Below, piece by piece: positions 1-12,760 of a DNA stretch of 64,000 bases. A program made the position numbers and the translations under genes. Position 1 is the stretch's first letter. Every line of letters starts with the position of its first letter. The notes under the pieces are model-generated. The model was given only the letters and a program-made list of their open reading frames with translations. It had not been told where the DNA came from and made no database searches. The stretch is from positions 141,829 to 205,828 of the forward strand of contig QZCP01000568.1 of assembly GCA_003956705.1 (NCBI GenBank), read 5' to 3'. The stretch comes from Brevipalpus yothersi (lineage: Eukaryota > Arthropoda > Arachnida > Trombidiformes > Tenuipalpidae).

Positions 1-36
<36 letters not shown>
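1..36. repeat. (GA)n microsatellite
   Basis: Pure GA dinucleotide run cut by the window start. Confidence 0.95.
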
Positions 37-39
<3 letters not shown>

Positions 40-593
40 ATGTGCCAAGTTGACTTGAGAATTAAAGTGGGCGGCTAAGAGGTTAATGTATAGGATGAAT
101 ATTCAGTGGGATTAATGTGACAAGATGATGGGGTTTTGTCGGAGGCTTATTGTCCATTATTCACTAAAACCACATATCACTGGTACATATACCAGTGGGA
201 ACAAGGAAAAAAAGACAGATCATCATCTATCCTACCGACTGGGTTCCACGGGATATCCCATGGATCAGTTCAGTTTAGTGATACGAGGGAAAGAGAAAGA
301 GCCGTGTATATGGGAGGCTATTTTGTCACCAGATTTTGTTAGCAAGCCGATTGGTGAGCTTAATTTTTATTCTATTACGTCCTGACTTTACCACGAAAAA
401 TTTATTGTGTGGTCTTGACTTTGAATCAAAATTCTTTTGACTTTTCACACTCACCCGAAGTGAGAGAGAGAAGCTTTTTCCTCCTTAAAGCAGACCAACT
501 TCTCTTTTTTGCTCTCAAATATAACATGACTTTGAGTATTATAATTTATGCAACGATAATAAGCTCCTCATTTCTTCTTCTCATCGTTCTCAT

Positions 594-598
<5 letters not shown>

Positions 599-652
<54 letters not shown>
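599..652. repeat. (CT)27 microsatellite
   Basis: Pure CT run in the non-coding flank downstream of Gbx. Confidence 0.95.
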
Positions 653-656
<4 letters not shown>

Positions 657-1116
657 ATCTGACAGCCATTCAAACTATCCTCACGCCTCACACCTAGCCT
701 CACTTTTCCATCATCCTGTTGGAAAAAGATCACACATCCATTCCCAGCTTTGATCAAATGGGCTCAGAGTATGAGCCAATTTAGAAAGCTCAATGCAGAT
801 TCTATCTGAAATTTTGAAGCTAATATTCTCGGCATTTGAACAATCTTCTTCATCTTTCTCTCTCTCTATGGGTGCGATAAAAAGAAAAGAAAAACCTCTT
901 TTCCCGCCTCAAGTTATTCGTCTTTTATTTTCAATTACCTTTTCTTAAATTAATTACGATTGTTCATCTCTCTCTCTCTCTATTTATCTCCATTCTTTTA
1001 GCTGTCTAATCATGCTTTGAGAGAAAGAAAAGTTCATAAGTTTCTTTCCTCCCAGATCAAATCAAGATGCCAGATGAGATACGACTATAAGCTGGAAGAG
1101 CGCGCGTTTCTCTCAT

Positions 1117-1120
<4 letters not shown>

Positions 1121-1182
<62 letters not shown>
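1121..1182. repeat. (CT)31 microsatellite
   Basis: Pure CT run in the same flank; a shorter CT run lies at 1510-1534. Confidence 0.95.
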
Positions 1183-1185
<3 letters not shown>

Positions 1186-1503
1186 TTTCTTCCCTATCCA
1201 TTCATCCATTCATGATCGTCTGAATATTTTATTCCACGAACTGCCGATGAGCACCTTCATTAGCACGTAAACTGTACTCATTAACAAGTTTGGCCTCGGT
1301 TTAATTGAATTTTTCGCAGGCTTTTTCCAATATTTTCCTCCACAAAAAAACTCCATCTCTCTTTACTATTTCGAATTCACCAGAAACATTCAGAAGTGCC
1401 AACAAGCGAAGGCAAGTAAAGAAGAAGATAAAGAAGTGCCGCTTCAGAAAAATGAGATTGAGCCTCATGACGAAAATATTGGAACACGTATAAAAAAGCA
1501 TTC

Positions 1504-1534
<31 letters not shown>

Positions 1535-2202
1535 AGTTATTATCCATTTCAATTGGCCACTCATGCTTATTCCTCAACCTCATCAAGCTTTGAGACCTTC
1601 CTCTGCACGGCCCAAGCTTTTTTTTACTGCAATCAATGAATCTTCCATCATTTCGCTGATTACACAAGTTAACTAGCTTTTCGCTCAGTTTCACTAATCG
1701 ACTGTGAGTTTCCTACATATAAGTGTTGTATGTGTGTGTGTGTGAGAAATGGATGGAGAAGTGACAGGTTTGCCACACTATTTTGGCGTAAAAACATCAT
1801 GTTTTCCACAGGCTACACATACAAGATCCCAGGCGAGAAGGAAAAACGAATTTTCGTGCCGGATACACTTTCTTGTTCAACAACTCAACATCACACATTT
1901 CAGATGAGCATCCACTATCAATTACAGATGAAGAGTGGAACGTTTTTCATCACCCAAAATACTCTCTGATTGAAGTTAAATAGGTGATTGCAAATCAATT
2001 TTGGAAGATCGTGATCAGTGAATTGGCTGTTATAGATCATTTACAAATCACGCTTGAACACATCTGTCGTAAATAGTTTGCATGGATTACCAATACATGA
2101 TCGTAACTAGCAAAATCTTCCATGAGCTCAAAGCTTTCATTCCATGAAAGATTGGAATTCTTTTCTCAAATCAAAATGGAAGCAAATGGAAATCAATTGA
2201 AC

Positions 2203-2985
2203 TTACCCCTTATCAAGATGCTGATGATGTTGAGATCTCATGTGCATACGATTCACATGAACTGGTATTGGACAGTGGACTTTGTGTCCTGTAGTCTGTT
2301 GAGCTGGTGCAACTCGCTGACCACGAACACGTTTCCATTTTGCTCGTCGATTTTGGAACCAAATTTTCACTTGAGACTCAGATAATTGTAATGTATGGGC
2401 CAATTTGGCGCGCTCCGGTTGGGTGAGATACTTTTTCACGATAAATTCATGTTCCAGTTGCAGAAGTTGCTCCGAATTGAATGCAGTTCGACGACGTCGA
2501 TTCTGTTGCTGCTGTTGACTGTCGACCGTTATCTGAGATGATGTATCCGAGCTGTTATCAATTCTTTTACTAGCACAATCTTCCAATCGTGTGCACATTA
2601 GACTATCCTCTGTATCTACATGTATCATTTTGAAAGCAAGAAAATTGAATTAGAATCACAGATACCCCTATACACACAAACGCGAATATGCAAAATGAAA
2701 CTTGCTGGAACTTGCATGCAAACTGATGATGATAATAGAAACAAATGCATCATGCGAAAAGCAATATCACTAGAAAATCGTACAAGTACCGAAATATTTG
2801 ACTTTTTCACACTCATTTAACGAAATAGACTTGCTGGTGTCCAAAATCGGTGGTGATGATAGTGGCTGATGGTGTCCATTGATGGATGGATTAGCGTACA
2901 GCATACTTGAGCGAGAATCTTTCTGATACTCTTTCAACCAATTGAGCACAAGCTTATTGATAGGTTCTCGGGGAGTTTTGCTCAT
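2203..2985 (-). CDS. unpg/Gbx: Gbx/unplugged-type homeobox transcription factor
   Basis: Homeodomain DNA-binding protein of the Gbx (Drosophila unplugged) family, nuclear, with roles in anterior nervous system patterning in other animals. Proposed exons: 2790-2985 and 2203-2609, giving 200 aa. The join uses donor GTACTT after 2790 and an acceptor AG before 2609, phase 1; it is the least certain part. The start is ATG 2985-2983; an upstream TTG in frame is not a start. A Gln run precedes the homeodomain (about residues 102-161), which begins RRRRTAF and ends [12 protein letters not shown] with Gln at homeodomain position 50. The family call rests on the tail after the homeodomain: [17 protein letters not shown] closely follows the Gbx tail (PIPVHVSR..IRSQHQQ). 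I see no EH1-like repressor motif in the N-terminus, and the protein is shorter than vertebrate Gbx (about 350 aa), so an upstream exon may be missing. The stop TAA lies within a perfect GTAAGT donor, so a further exon cannot be excluded. Confidence 0.82.
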
Positions 2986-3066
2986 GATGAGAAAACTTTC
3001 CAAGTAACGTTAAAAGTAATCGGCAAGAGTTACTCCACGAAAAAGAATATGAATGAGAACACGAGT

Positions 3067-3070
<4 letters not shown>

Positions 3071-3100
<30 letters not shown>
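3071..3100. repeat. (GA)n microsatellite
   Basis: GA run about 90 bases upstream of the proposed Gbx start, in its promoter region or 5' UTR. Confidence 0.9.
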
Positions 3101-3104
<4 letters not shown>

Positions 3105-3579
3105 CTTGCCTAGAAGATAGAGAAGAGATGGAGAGAGAGGTGTGAGAACTTGTTTCCGAAAAGATATTTTTGCTAACTAACACTTCTGCTAGTGGTGATG
3201 ATTCACACACTTAACTATAATAATATTTTCTCTCTCTCTCCAAAATTTCGATGGCCAATCATGAGTCTTTAATCGAAAATGAAAATAAAATGAGTTCTAT
3301 TCGAAAGTTCTATCCATTTTGATTGGCTGAAAGATGAAAAGTAGGCGGAGCTCATTTGTAAGCAGTGCTGCTGTCTGATGGATAATATTGATACTACTTT
3401 GCGAACGAAGTTGAATGAACAGTTGAACGAAGTGAAACCAGAAAACGCGGGAAAATAAATATGATCCATAGATCAGAGATGATGGTCTTATAATTGCTAG
3501 CCAATTGTGGATTCATGAAGTGAACAGTGCATCAGGAGAATGATACTGATACAAAAATGCAGAGATTTATGAAAGAATA

Positions 3580-3585
3580 TTTATT
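3580..3585 (-). promoter_or_regulatory. Candidate FMO polyadenylation signal
   Basis: AATAAA on the minus strand about 290 bases past the FMO stop. It is the clearest hexamer I noticed before the Gbx gene; weak evidence in AT-rich DNA. Confidence 0.25.
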
Positions 3586-3871
3586 TTTTAATTATCATCA
3601 TCATTGAAGTGGAAAAAAATAATATTATTCATTTTGATTCAAACGTTCTGGCTTGGTTTGGAATCTTTTTGTGAGAAAATTTGTGTGTCTCTATGGATCA
3701 TAGAGGCTCGAATAAAACACTTAAAACGCTCAAATCAACAATATAGCCTCTCAAGCAGATTTTTAAAATTTTAAGATGAGATTTATGAAGAAAAAAATAT
3801 ATAAATTCTCTGAGCTGATGAATTTGATAAAATTTTTTCATAACCAATAACTTGAATGCATTAATTTTCCT

Positions 3872-5091
3872 TCAATTTTTGTTCGAATCATAACCATTGA
3901 TATATTCTCTGCATTTTCGTGTTCTAAATGCAGCATCAATTCTTTCCTCCAAATTCATGATAGCACCTCGTGCTCCATCCCATGCATGTGGACCCTTCAG
4001 CCGATACTGGTATGGAAGACATGGACCGAAGAACAGTTTATACCAAAATACAGGATCAATGAAGAAGTATTTCCACAGATTGGGTTTTGCACCATATTGT
4101 GAAGCTATTTCATCCATAAATGTGACCCAATCGATTTGCATTGTATGGCGAGGTCCTTTGAAATACCTTCTTTCCATCTCTTTACGCTTATTTTCAATAT
4201 CTTTCATCATTGCATCTACATTAGGAAGCTTACTTGTTCCTGGAAAGAGAAATGAGTTCATAAATTTAAATGGAAAAAGCAATCACCAAAAAATAATTGT
4301 TTATAAAAATTTTTCCAATACCTTTCATGAGTTGAGCAAACCAGCGAGATTGAATCTCAGATATTGGAATTGCTGGTCCAACAGCTTGAATAAGACCGAT
4401 CGCGGCCAATGTGTGGGGATGCTTGAGTTTGGGTGGAAACATGTATTTATAAAGCTCTACTTGATTGTTTTCTGTCCATAAAATTGATTTACTGAGAAAT
4501 GGAAAGGATACTTCATATCCGGTTGCCAGTATAACCGCATCACATTGTGTGACTTGAGTATCACCTTGAAAAATGATTCCATCTTCAGTGAATTCTTGTA
4601 TATCACCCTTCACCACAACAGTGCCCGATAATATTCGATTGGGTAATGCATCATTGACCATTGGATGTTGGGAAAATACACGATGTTTAGGCTTGATGCG
4701 ATAGCGGCCATGATCAAATCGATTGTTAAGATAATACTCTACCACTGCATTCAAAATCCACATGGGCACAAAGCTCATCAAGGTGAAGAAAAATCTGGTA
4801 ATATATTCCGAATCGAATGGACGTCCTCGGGGTCCAACACGCCAGAGCATCCAAACACCACGACGGGTGGATAGGTAGACCTTAAAACAAAGATAGACGA
4901 TAAAGGCGGAGTCAATATAAGAGTTTACATCATCATCCAGCATGATGTTAATTATAATCATTATCATTGTCTCGGTAACATGAGTGGCAGCCTTGGTAGC
5001 TTCATTTCAATAAGTACTAGTATTAATGGTATTTTTCCAAGATCAGGAAACACGAAAATATTCATTCATTCATAAGTGAAAGTTATGAAGG

Positions 5092-5159
<68 letters not shown>

Positions 5160-5355
5160 CTCAATTTGCCACTTTTCTTCATTAACAGTCTGCATTCTTA
5201 GACGGAAGCGCATTCCACGCACATTCATCTTCCTGTAAACTACTTCGAAAGGTGGTAAACGTCCTGTTTGTTTCAGAACATTCAGAATACATTTTTTGAA
5301 TTGCCTGCTTCCAGTCAACGTTTGACACCAATCGTATACTGATATGTGGGCCATG

Positions 5356-5437
<82 letters not shown>

Positions 5438-7323
5438 GAAGTATATTTTAGAAATGGCTTCACTTCCTTCGATTCGATGAATCAATTGAAACGCATTTTT
5501 GTCACTATCAAACCATGCTATGTCCTGGAAGTTTATGATTTTTTTTCATCTACTATTATTACTACTACCACTACTGTGTTTGCAATTCTGTCATACAGCT
5601 GTAAATGGTGACATTTGATTGTCGAAGGGCTTCGATTGTTATGAATTGATGTTGAAAAAACTCTCAATTCAAACTCAAGTGAGCATACATATACTTTTGA
5701 TCAAAATTGATCAAGGTATATTAATTGAGCTGTGAATTAATGAATTCAATGTTAAGGTATCTCAATGAAATAGGGCAAAAAAACAATGAATGAAATTTTG
5801 TGTGAAATAAGTGGGAAACTAGTGGGAAAATTTTTGGTCGATGCAAATCATCAATTCTTTCCAAATGAAATTAAATAAATGATTTGTACGGTAATAGTGT
5901 ATAGCACAGTATGTAGTACCAGTAGTTATCGAGACACGCAAACAATGGTAAACAGTGAAGCGTTCATGTGATCGAAGTGTGATTCAAATTTAAACATGTC
6001 TTATTATCTTACCTTTTTACAAAACATGGACAACTCAACGGCAGCATCTCCACCCGAATTGCCGACACCAACAACGCAAACAGTTTGATTTTCAAATGGA
6101 GTTGGCTTTTTGTAGGAATGTGTGTGAATAATTTTACCTTATCAAAAGAGAATCAAAGAAGAAGAAGAAGAGAGAAAAAAACAAAAGATATCGAGTAAAT
6201 CAATAGTGATCACCATTATGGATGAACTGATAACAAGAAGTGGAATAAGAAGAAAAAATCCGGAAGAGACATGCAGTAAATCTTCCAGTTAATCTTTCAG
6301 TAAATCTTCCATTCGATCATTAGTTAAATATGTGTACATAACGATACCGATTGGCTAGCTATTATTTGATTGACCTTTAATCTAGGTCATAGTTGAGTGG
6401 ACACATCTTGAGTGGAAACCGACAATTGATCACTTGAATGATTATTTGATATGATTTTTCCTCAACGACATGATAAATCAAAAGGGATCTGGTTATTACC
6501 TTTAAATTTTTCTTGACCCTTGAATGTGGCTGACATTGGTTTCACATGATGACCGGTGCACACCATTACACCATCGAAAATATCATTGATCACCTCTTTG
6601 GTGCGCAAATTTTCCACCGTAGCATGCCATCGACCAGTTTGATCGTAATCATCATTTGGTTCCAATTTCAATACTTTATGTTCAAATTTGATGAATGGTC
6701 TGACACCAAAATGTTCAGCGTATCTTTCAAAATATTCATGCTGTACACATGATTGAACAATGATGTTGTGTGTTGGATTGGAAAAAATATAATCACCATT
6801 AAAGAATCAGTGACATGATAGATACCAGCAGTAGAAGAAGAAGAAGAAAATTCATTAAGGAAAGATTATCTGGAAAATTTTGTAACCCAGCAAGATAATC
6901 ATGATGTTCTGGGGTTAAATTGGTCAAGTGAAAGTAGTTATACAAGATGCTGGATTGGGTTTTTTCCTCACATGGTTGAGAGGAATGAATTGAATTACAG
7001 ATAGAGATCATTATACTCACCATCAAAGTGTTGTGCATATAATTCGGAAATTCTGGTGGTGGTGGAAAATCAGAATATGCAGACATTTCTTTGGATGAAT
7101 TGATAATTGTTGATCTCATTACCGATGCAAGACCATCGACATCATCATCACGATACTTCCATAGTCCACCAAGAAAGTTACTCTGTTCATAGCATACAAC
7201 ATCGAAACCTTCATCACGACACTCTTTGATAGCATTTATTCCCGAAGCACCAGCACCGATAACACAGATCTTTTTAGTTTTCGATAGAAGATCACTTGCT
7301 TCCGATTTTTTCGGTGGAAACAT
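3872..7323 (-). CDS. Flavin-containing monooxygenase (FMO)
   Basis: FAD- and NADPH-dependent monooxygenase that oxygenates nucleophilic N or S atoms of xenobiotics and metabolites, usually at the ER. Exons: 7021-7323, 6500-6740, 6013-6137, 4322-4880, 3872-4239. Phases agree at every junction and the product is 531 aa, the usual FMO length. Visible motifs: FAD-binding GAGASG (residues 23-28), NADPH-binding GVGNSG (205-210), and the FMO signature F-x-G-x3-H-x3-Y at 180-190, which is formed only when exons 2 and 3 are joined. The second exon opens with HEYFERYAEHFG, matching the family motif after the FAD domain. The third intron (4881-6012) is 1.1 kb and holds two long GA tracts; the last intron is 82 bp. 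The Arg/Pro-rich WRVGPRGRPFDS region and the CDAVILATGYE segment of exon 4 are also typical. Which FMO paralogue it is cannot be told here. No frameshift or premature stop is seen. Confidence 0.95.
5091..5159. repeat. Imperfect (GA)n in FMO intron 3
   Basis: GA run broken by a few GAAA interruptions. A second, pure run follows at 5359-5434 in the same intron. Confidence 0.92.
5359..5434. repeat. (GA)38 microsatellite in FMO intron 3
   Basis: Pure GA run of about 76 bases, one of the longest uninterrupted tracts in the window. Confidence 0.95.
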
Positions 7324-10300
7324 GGTTAACTATGGATGAGTTGTTCAGAATTCACAATACACAATTTACAGAACACAGGAGACAGAAGACACAATCACCG
7401 AAAATGATATCCTAAAGGCTACTCAGTTCCGATGTACTGAGCATATTATCACTTATGACCGAGCTTGTGTCCTTATGATAAAATGACGATTCTCACTCTC
7501 ACTCAAAGTCATTCACTTGATGTACTAGAGACCATGAAATATTGATGATGTTCAACAAGATGAGTTGGATAGATGAATGTTGGTATGGATGTTTCTTTAT
7601 TTTTGGAAGGTAACGAAAAAAAATCACTACATACAGAAAAAACTGGTAAACACACGTACCAATTCTGGTTCCTGACTGACTTGAAACTCAACAGACTGCC
7701 GAATGAAGAGTGAAGGCAAATGAACGGGACAGAAACTTGTTTCTTTCTCTCTCTTTCTTTCTCTTTCTTTTTCTCTCTCTTTCACTCTCTCTCTCTCTTT
7801 CTTTCTCCCTTATACCAACTTTCTTACTTACTCTTCTCACTCGAAAATTTTCACTCTAATCAGGACAAGTTCTGAATACGTGTAGATAATGGTGGGGAAA
7901 ATAGTGGATGGCATGCTTTTTCACTTCCCTCCGAGATCATCTATCATTCAAAAAAATATATATGTATACGTAATATATATATAAACGAAAATTTTTGTCC
8001 ACCCGTCAAGGAGGAGGAGGAAGAAGAAGACGAAGAACAAGTGAAAATAAACAACATATCAAGACGAATTGTGTGTGAAGGAAATAAAAAGGTGGTCAAA
8101 GCAAACTGTGCAAAATAATGTTGCCCTACGTTGGGAAGAAGAAGAAGAAGAAGAAGGAGGAGGAGAGAGAAGATTAAATCTTCAATTGATTCAAGTCATC
8201 AGGGGGGATGGAGAATGATGGTCCTCCAAAAAAAGGAGAGAAGAAAATACGTTTAATGAACACTAGTTTGTTATATTGCTGTGGAAAGTTATGATTGCTT
8301 GATAATTGCAAGGGCATCCAGTAGCATTTGAGTCCATCATATAGCCAACAGAAGCATCAGTAGATACAAAAATGAATCCAAGATTCATTCTGGGTTATTT
8401 AAGTTGAGACTCTTGATTCAATTGTTTTTCTTCTCATATATTCCCCATACTCAGTCTCAAGAGACTATTGAGATGATTGACATTGTCTTAAAGGCTTCTT
8501 GAAGAGTAAGAAAAAAAAGTAGGAGAAAAAGAGTTCTCAAGAGATGGAAGGGGATAGAAAATTGAGTGGCCATGGAGGGTTAAATTTGAGAATATCTAAA
8601 ATAAAATGAATTCCACTCGCTTGCTTGCTTACTTGCATGTAATACAATTATGTCCAGATAATTTATTTTGATTGAAAGTGAATAATAATTAGTATTTATA
8701 TTTACATGGAAAAATGTAAAATTTTTTCTACTTTACGGTTCATGATGAGAGAGGTGAATTTGGTAATGAAAAATTGCATGATCGTTGATCGCATGAATGA
8801 TTCAGCGAATATAAGTGGCTAGTTATAAGTAATCTTTTGCATTCATGTGATTTTATTTTTCACTCAAAATTTGTGAAAAATTTTCACTATTTTTGAAGGT
8901 AAAAAATGTTCAAAATTCATTATTTTTATATATTTGAATGTTGAAAGCTTCTTCTGAAGTGATTTGGCTGATCTTTGAGCTTTCGAAAACCTTTTTCAAT
9001 CCATATCGTTTCTCAAGAAGATCGAGATGAGAGTTTTGATTCGAATTTAATTTGTTACGCTTTTGAATCGGTCCAATTCAGCTCAATAAATCTACTGTAT
9101 TGTTTACACATATTGTGAAAGAGGATTTTTTTAATCTCTCAAATATTTAGTTTTTAGGTGATGCATAAAAATCTCAAGTTATTCTAGAGGTATCATTAGC
9201 AGAATAAAATCAACAAACATCGATAAATCAATGAGAATAAGACTAAAATATCTCTTGAGCTGGAGATATTGCGAAATTTGATCAGAATATTCCGTGGAAG
9301 GGACACTTATTGAAATGTCACAATCAATTCGAATTTATTGATCAAAATATTGAGATTCTTCTCCAAAATTCAGAGCATACAATTTTGCTTACTTTTTCTC
9401 CTCCAATCAAGAGAATCATTGCTTGTGAGATATTTATACTCTTTACACGAATGCTGAAATGAATTCCAAGAAAATTCAGAAAATTTTGAAATTAAAAACA
9501 GAGCGTTTTCTACTATTCAAGACAATCAAAACTCTTGAGATGAAATGATTTTGAGGCCCAATTAAATTCTATTGTATTTGATGAGCCCATCTTTAAACAT
9601 CGTGAATCCCTTGTTTACTTATGAACCGTTATGATTTGAAAAGAAAATGATCAAAGGCTTAAGATGATTTTTCTGTCCATCAATTTTGAATGGATTGGTG
9701 AAGAATTAGCATCGCTCAAGAGGCAAGATTGAATTTCATCCACTCTTTTACAGGAGAACAATAACACTCAAAATGATATTGAATTTCATTTGATACTTTA
9801 AGATGGGACAATTCATGTGAAAATCAAGCAGTAAGAAGTAATCACAATTTTCCTCTCATCAATCTAGTCCTAATTCAATCTCTACTTGATGAAGTCTTAC
9901 CTCGGAAAGCTCTTTGATTTTGGAATCACGATGATCTCTCTTTTCGCATGATGCAGAAATTGGATCACTGATGGACTAAATTTTAATCGCAAAATTAGGT
10001 GTACTGATTTTTCTCTGAGACTACTATATACATGTTCGAAACGCTCAGAAGATACTTTCAACGAATTTTTTGATTTTTTTACCCTCATTTTTTTGATGAA
10101 TCTGGCTGAACTTTATCTTTATCTCACTTCATTGATTTAAAATCACGTGTGATGCAAAATTGTGGAAAATTAGGCGATTTTTAATGTATACATCTTGGAT
10201 TTCATATAATCAAATGACTGTTGGTATAAACAGAAAGAGATCAAAAAAATTTCAATCATAGCTGACCAATCAAACTGAATGTTGGAAGATCTGAGAAAAA

Positions 10301-11439
10301 ATTTTTCCATGAATTGAATGGGACATATAATTTCTCAGCGTGTTTATCTTATTTTTCAAGGACAAAAAAATTCCCTCGATCGTCTTCTGAAGAATTTTTT
10401 TCTCAATGTCTCTGTGAAAAATGTCTTTACTCAATTTCAGGAAGCTTACAGCCAATCAATCAATCAATCGATCTGTACATAAGAAAATTCATGGCATCTC
10501 ACAAGTTCCTGGAGATGATATTTGTGCTGATAAAGTTAATGTATGCAAAGGCAATCATCAGTAAAGATAAATTAGTTTCACTACTTTACACACAACAATG
10601 CTGGTTCCAATAGAAAGAGGGAGAGAGAGAGAAGAAAAAAAGCATCACATCATATTGAGCTCAAATGTGCATCTCATTATGACAATTAAGTTGATGATGA
10701 AGCTGCCATATGTGTGTCTCCAACTGAGCTATTACACAATATATATAATACACTCATATCCTCAAATTACTATCATTATTTGGGCTTCAGCTCAGACGAT
10801 TCATAATTCATAGACAAAAATAGATAAATAGATAGAGAGGAGGAAGAAAAATTTTCACCCAATTAATCAGTACATCGTTTTTTTTCGTACAGTTCGACTG
10901 ATCAAATTTGATTCATTTCAATTGATTCAATCAACAGGCCCAACTCGGCTAGCAACACTTAACTCTCAATTCTATTCTTCAGTATTTTTTTCATCTCTCT
11001 CACCATAATATCTTCATGAGTGTGTGTCTGTGATCGTTTCTATATCGAGCACAGTCTCTCCACAGTCATGTTCGAAGCTGGTTACTTACATTGGTTGTTG
11101 ATCATGTCTGTGATTGTGTGTGAATGATTTCTTAAATTGCTTCTAATACTAATCATTACTTGTAAACATACATGCACAGTATGTTACTCCTTTTCGAGTT
11201 TTGGTAAATTCCAAAACTGATAGTGAATGTGTATGTGCCATATAATTGTCGATGATATTATGTAAGTATTGGAATTTGAACTTGTATTTCCAAGTGGAAA
11301 AAGTGTAACTCATATTCATCTCTCTTTCTCTCTCTCTTTCTCTCTACTCAACCATAAGCCATGTAGACTATGATCCAAAATTCACTCAAAATTTTCTTTC
11401 TCAACTATATCAAGTTCTAGTTAATCTAATCACAAGAAG

Positions 11440-11442
<3 letters not shown>

Positions 11443-11476
<34 letters not shown>
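11443..11476. repeat. (GA)n microsatellite
   Basis: GA run in the FMO-ACSL spacer. Confidence 0.93.
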
Positions 11477-11478
<2 letters not shown>

Positions 11479-12140
11479 AAGTTTTGATATGAATTAAGAA
11501 GCTTTATTTTATCAACACTTTTGGCCATGTGTAAGAAGATGGATTGATAATAGCAACAAGTGAATGTGTGTATATGATGATTATGATAATTTATTGAGGG
11601 CTTGTGTATGAACAGTTCTACTTGAATTAAGTCGATACTTTTGTACAACAGTCAAGATAGTATACACACAGAAGTCACATACTTAACATATACACATGCA
11701 CACAGAGTGGAAGAGTGAGTTTGACATTGATTAAATCCAAAATCGAGTTGAGTGTACAGTACTCTTTGATTAAATCGATACAAGAAAAAGTATTCAAACT
11801 TATAGCTTTACCCGCGCACACAAGGCAGAGAGAGAAAAATCATTATCATTTATATATATATCTACATCGGACTATTGATCTATCTATCATTATTGATGAT
11901 ACTTGTTTGGTTGATGAAAAAAATATGCTTCATCATATTGGATAACAATTTTGAGTTGAGATTCTCTCTTTCTCTCTCGCTTCCAGAAAAGATTTAGTGA
12001 GTATTTCGTGCTCATATCGTGAGAAAAAACTATTGTTTTTCCATCTTTTATGGCTATTGGGTTGATGAGAAAGAAAAAGAGAGAGAAAGGAAAAACTTTA
12101 CCAAATCATTCAACGATAAATGAAAAATTAACTTGGCCAT

Positions 12141-12143
<3 letters not shown>

Positions 12144-12200
<57 letters not shown>
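12144..12200. repeat. (CT)n microsatellite upstream of ACSL
   Basis: CT run about 560 bases upstream of the ACSL ATG, followed by further CT-rich sequence to about 12420. Confidence 0.95.
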
Positions 12201-12203
<3 letters not shown>

Positions 12204-12760
12204 CATAATGAGAGATATGTATTAAATTTCGGTCCTCAGTATCCGATTGTTTTGGAAGCTTCTCGTGGAGTGAAGTTTCGCTCTCATTTTTCTCTCCTCA
12301 TCTGTCTTCTTCTTCTCTCTCTTTTGCTCTCACTTTCGTCGCATTTTCATTCTCTAGGTGATTATCATCATCCTTATTCTTATTCTTCTTGTTCTTCTTC
12401 TTCCTCCACTAGTTAAAACACCTTCTTCCTTTTGGTGGTGAAGATTATTTCATTACCTCTCACTTTCTATCCGGGATTCAAGTGTGTGCATTTCAATCTG
12501 GTTATCCATCGGATCGTCCTAACTCCTGAATATATTGGAAAGTGAAGTGAGGTAGAGTAATAGAGAGTGAGAAAGTTTTATCGATGACAACATGATGATG
12601 ATAAATTTGCTCGATAGACTGAATTTCGCAAGTGATATAATATAAGTGATAATAATTTTCGAGTACATCGCTTCGAAAAAAGTGAATTCAACAAACTTTA
12701 TTCCCCATAGAAGAGGAGAAAAAAAGAATAGAGTGTGTGTCAATCAGCCTCCACCAAACC

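Larger units (their letters stand above)
37..2202. other. Non-coding flank downstream of Gbx
   Basis: Holds three CT microsatellites and AT-rich sequence. The open frames present are short, Ser/Leu-rich readings of CT repeats or lack any family motif. It may contain the Gbx 3' UTR; nothing else is seen. Confidence 0.6.
2986..3871. other. Gbx promoter region and FMO 3' flank
   Basis: Contains a GA run, an ATTGG (inverted CCAAT) near 3320 and a GC-richer patch near 3345-3375. The FMO poly(A) candidate lies here. No coding exon recognised, though a missing 5' Gbx exon could be in or beyond it. Confidence 0.5.
7324..12760. other. 5.4 kb spacer between divergent FMO and ACSL genes
   Basis: AT-rich sequence with CT-rich blocks near 7740-7810 and 12300-12420, GAAGAA runs near 8015-8170, and the microsatellites listed. 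It must contain both promoters and possibly ACSL 5' UTR exons. I recognise no protein-coding exon or RNA gene. Confidence 0.55.

Noticed and set aside
3897..4481. 194-codon plus-strand frame
   Set aside because: Antisense to FMO exons 4-5; crosses the intron and shows no family motif.
5070..5611. Open frames rich in Ser-Leu or Arg-Glu alternation
   Set aside because: Translations of (CT)n or (GA)n inside an FMO intron. The same applies to similar frames at 409-753, 1017-1223, 33630-33947, 54064-54687 (left part only), 54876-55082 and 57957-58410.
12737..12760. GTG start 24 bases upstream of the ACSL ATG
   Set aside because: Animal nuclear genes rarely start at GTG and the ATG at 12761 has a good context just before the membrane anchor.
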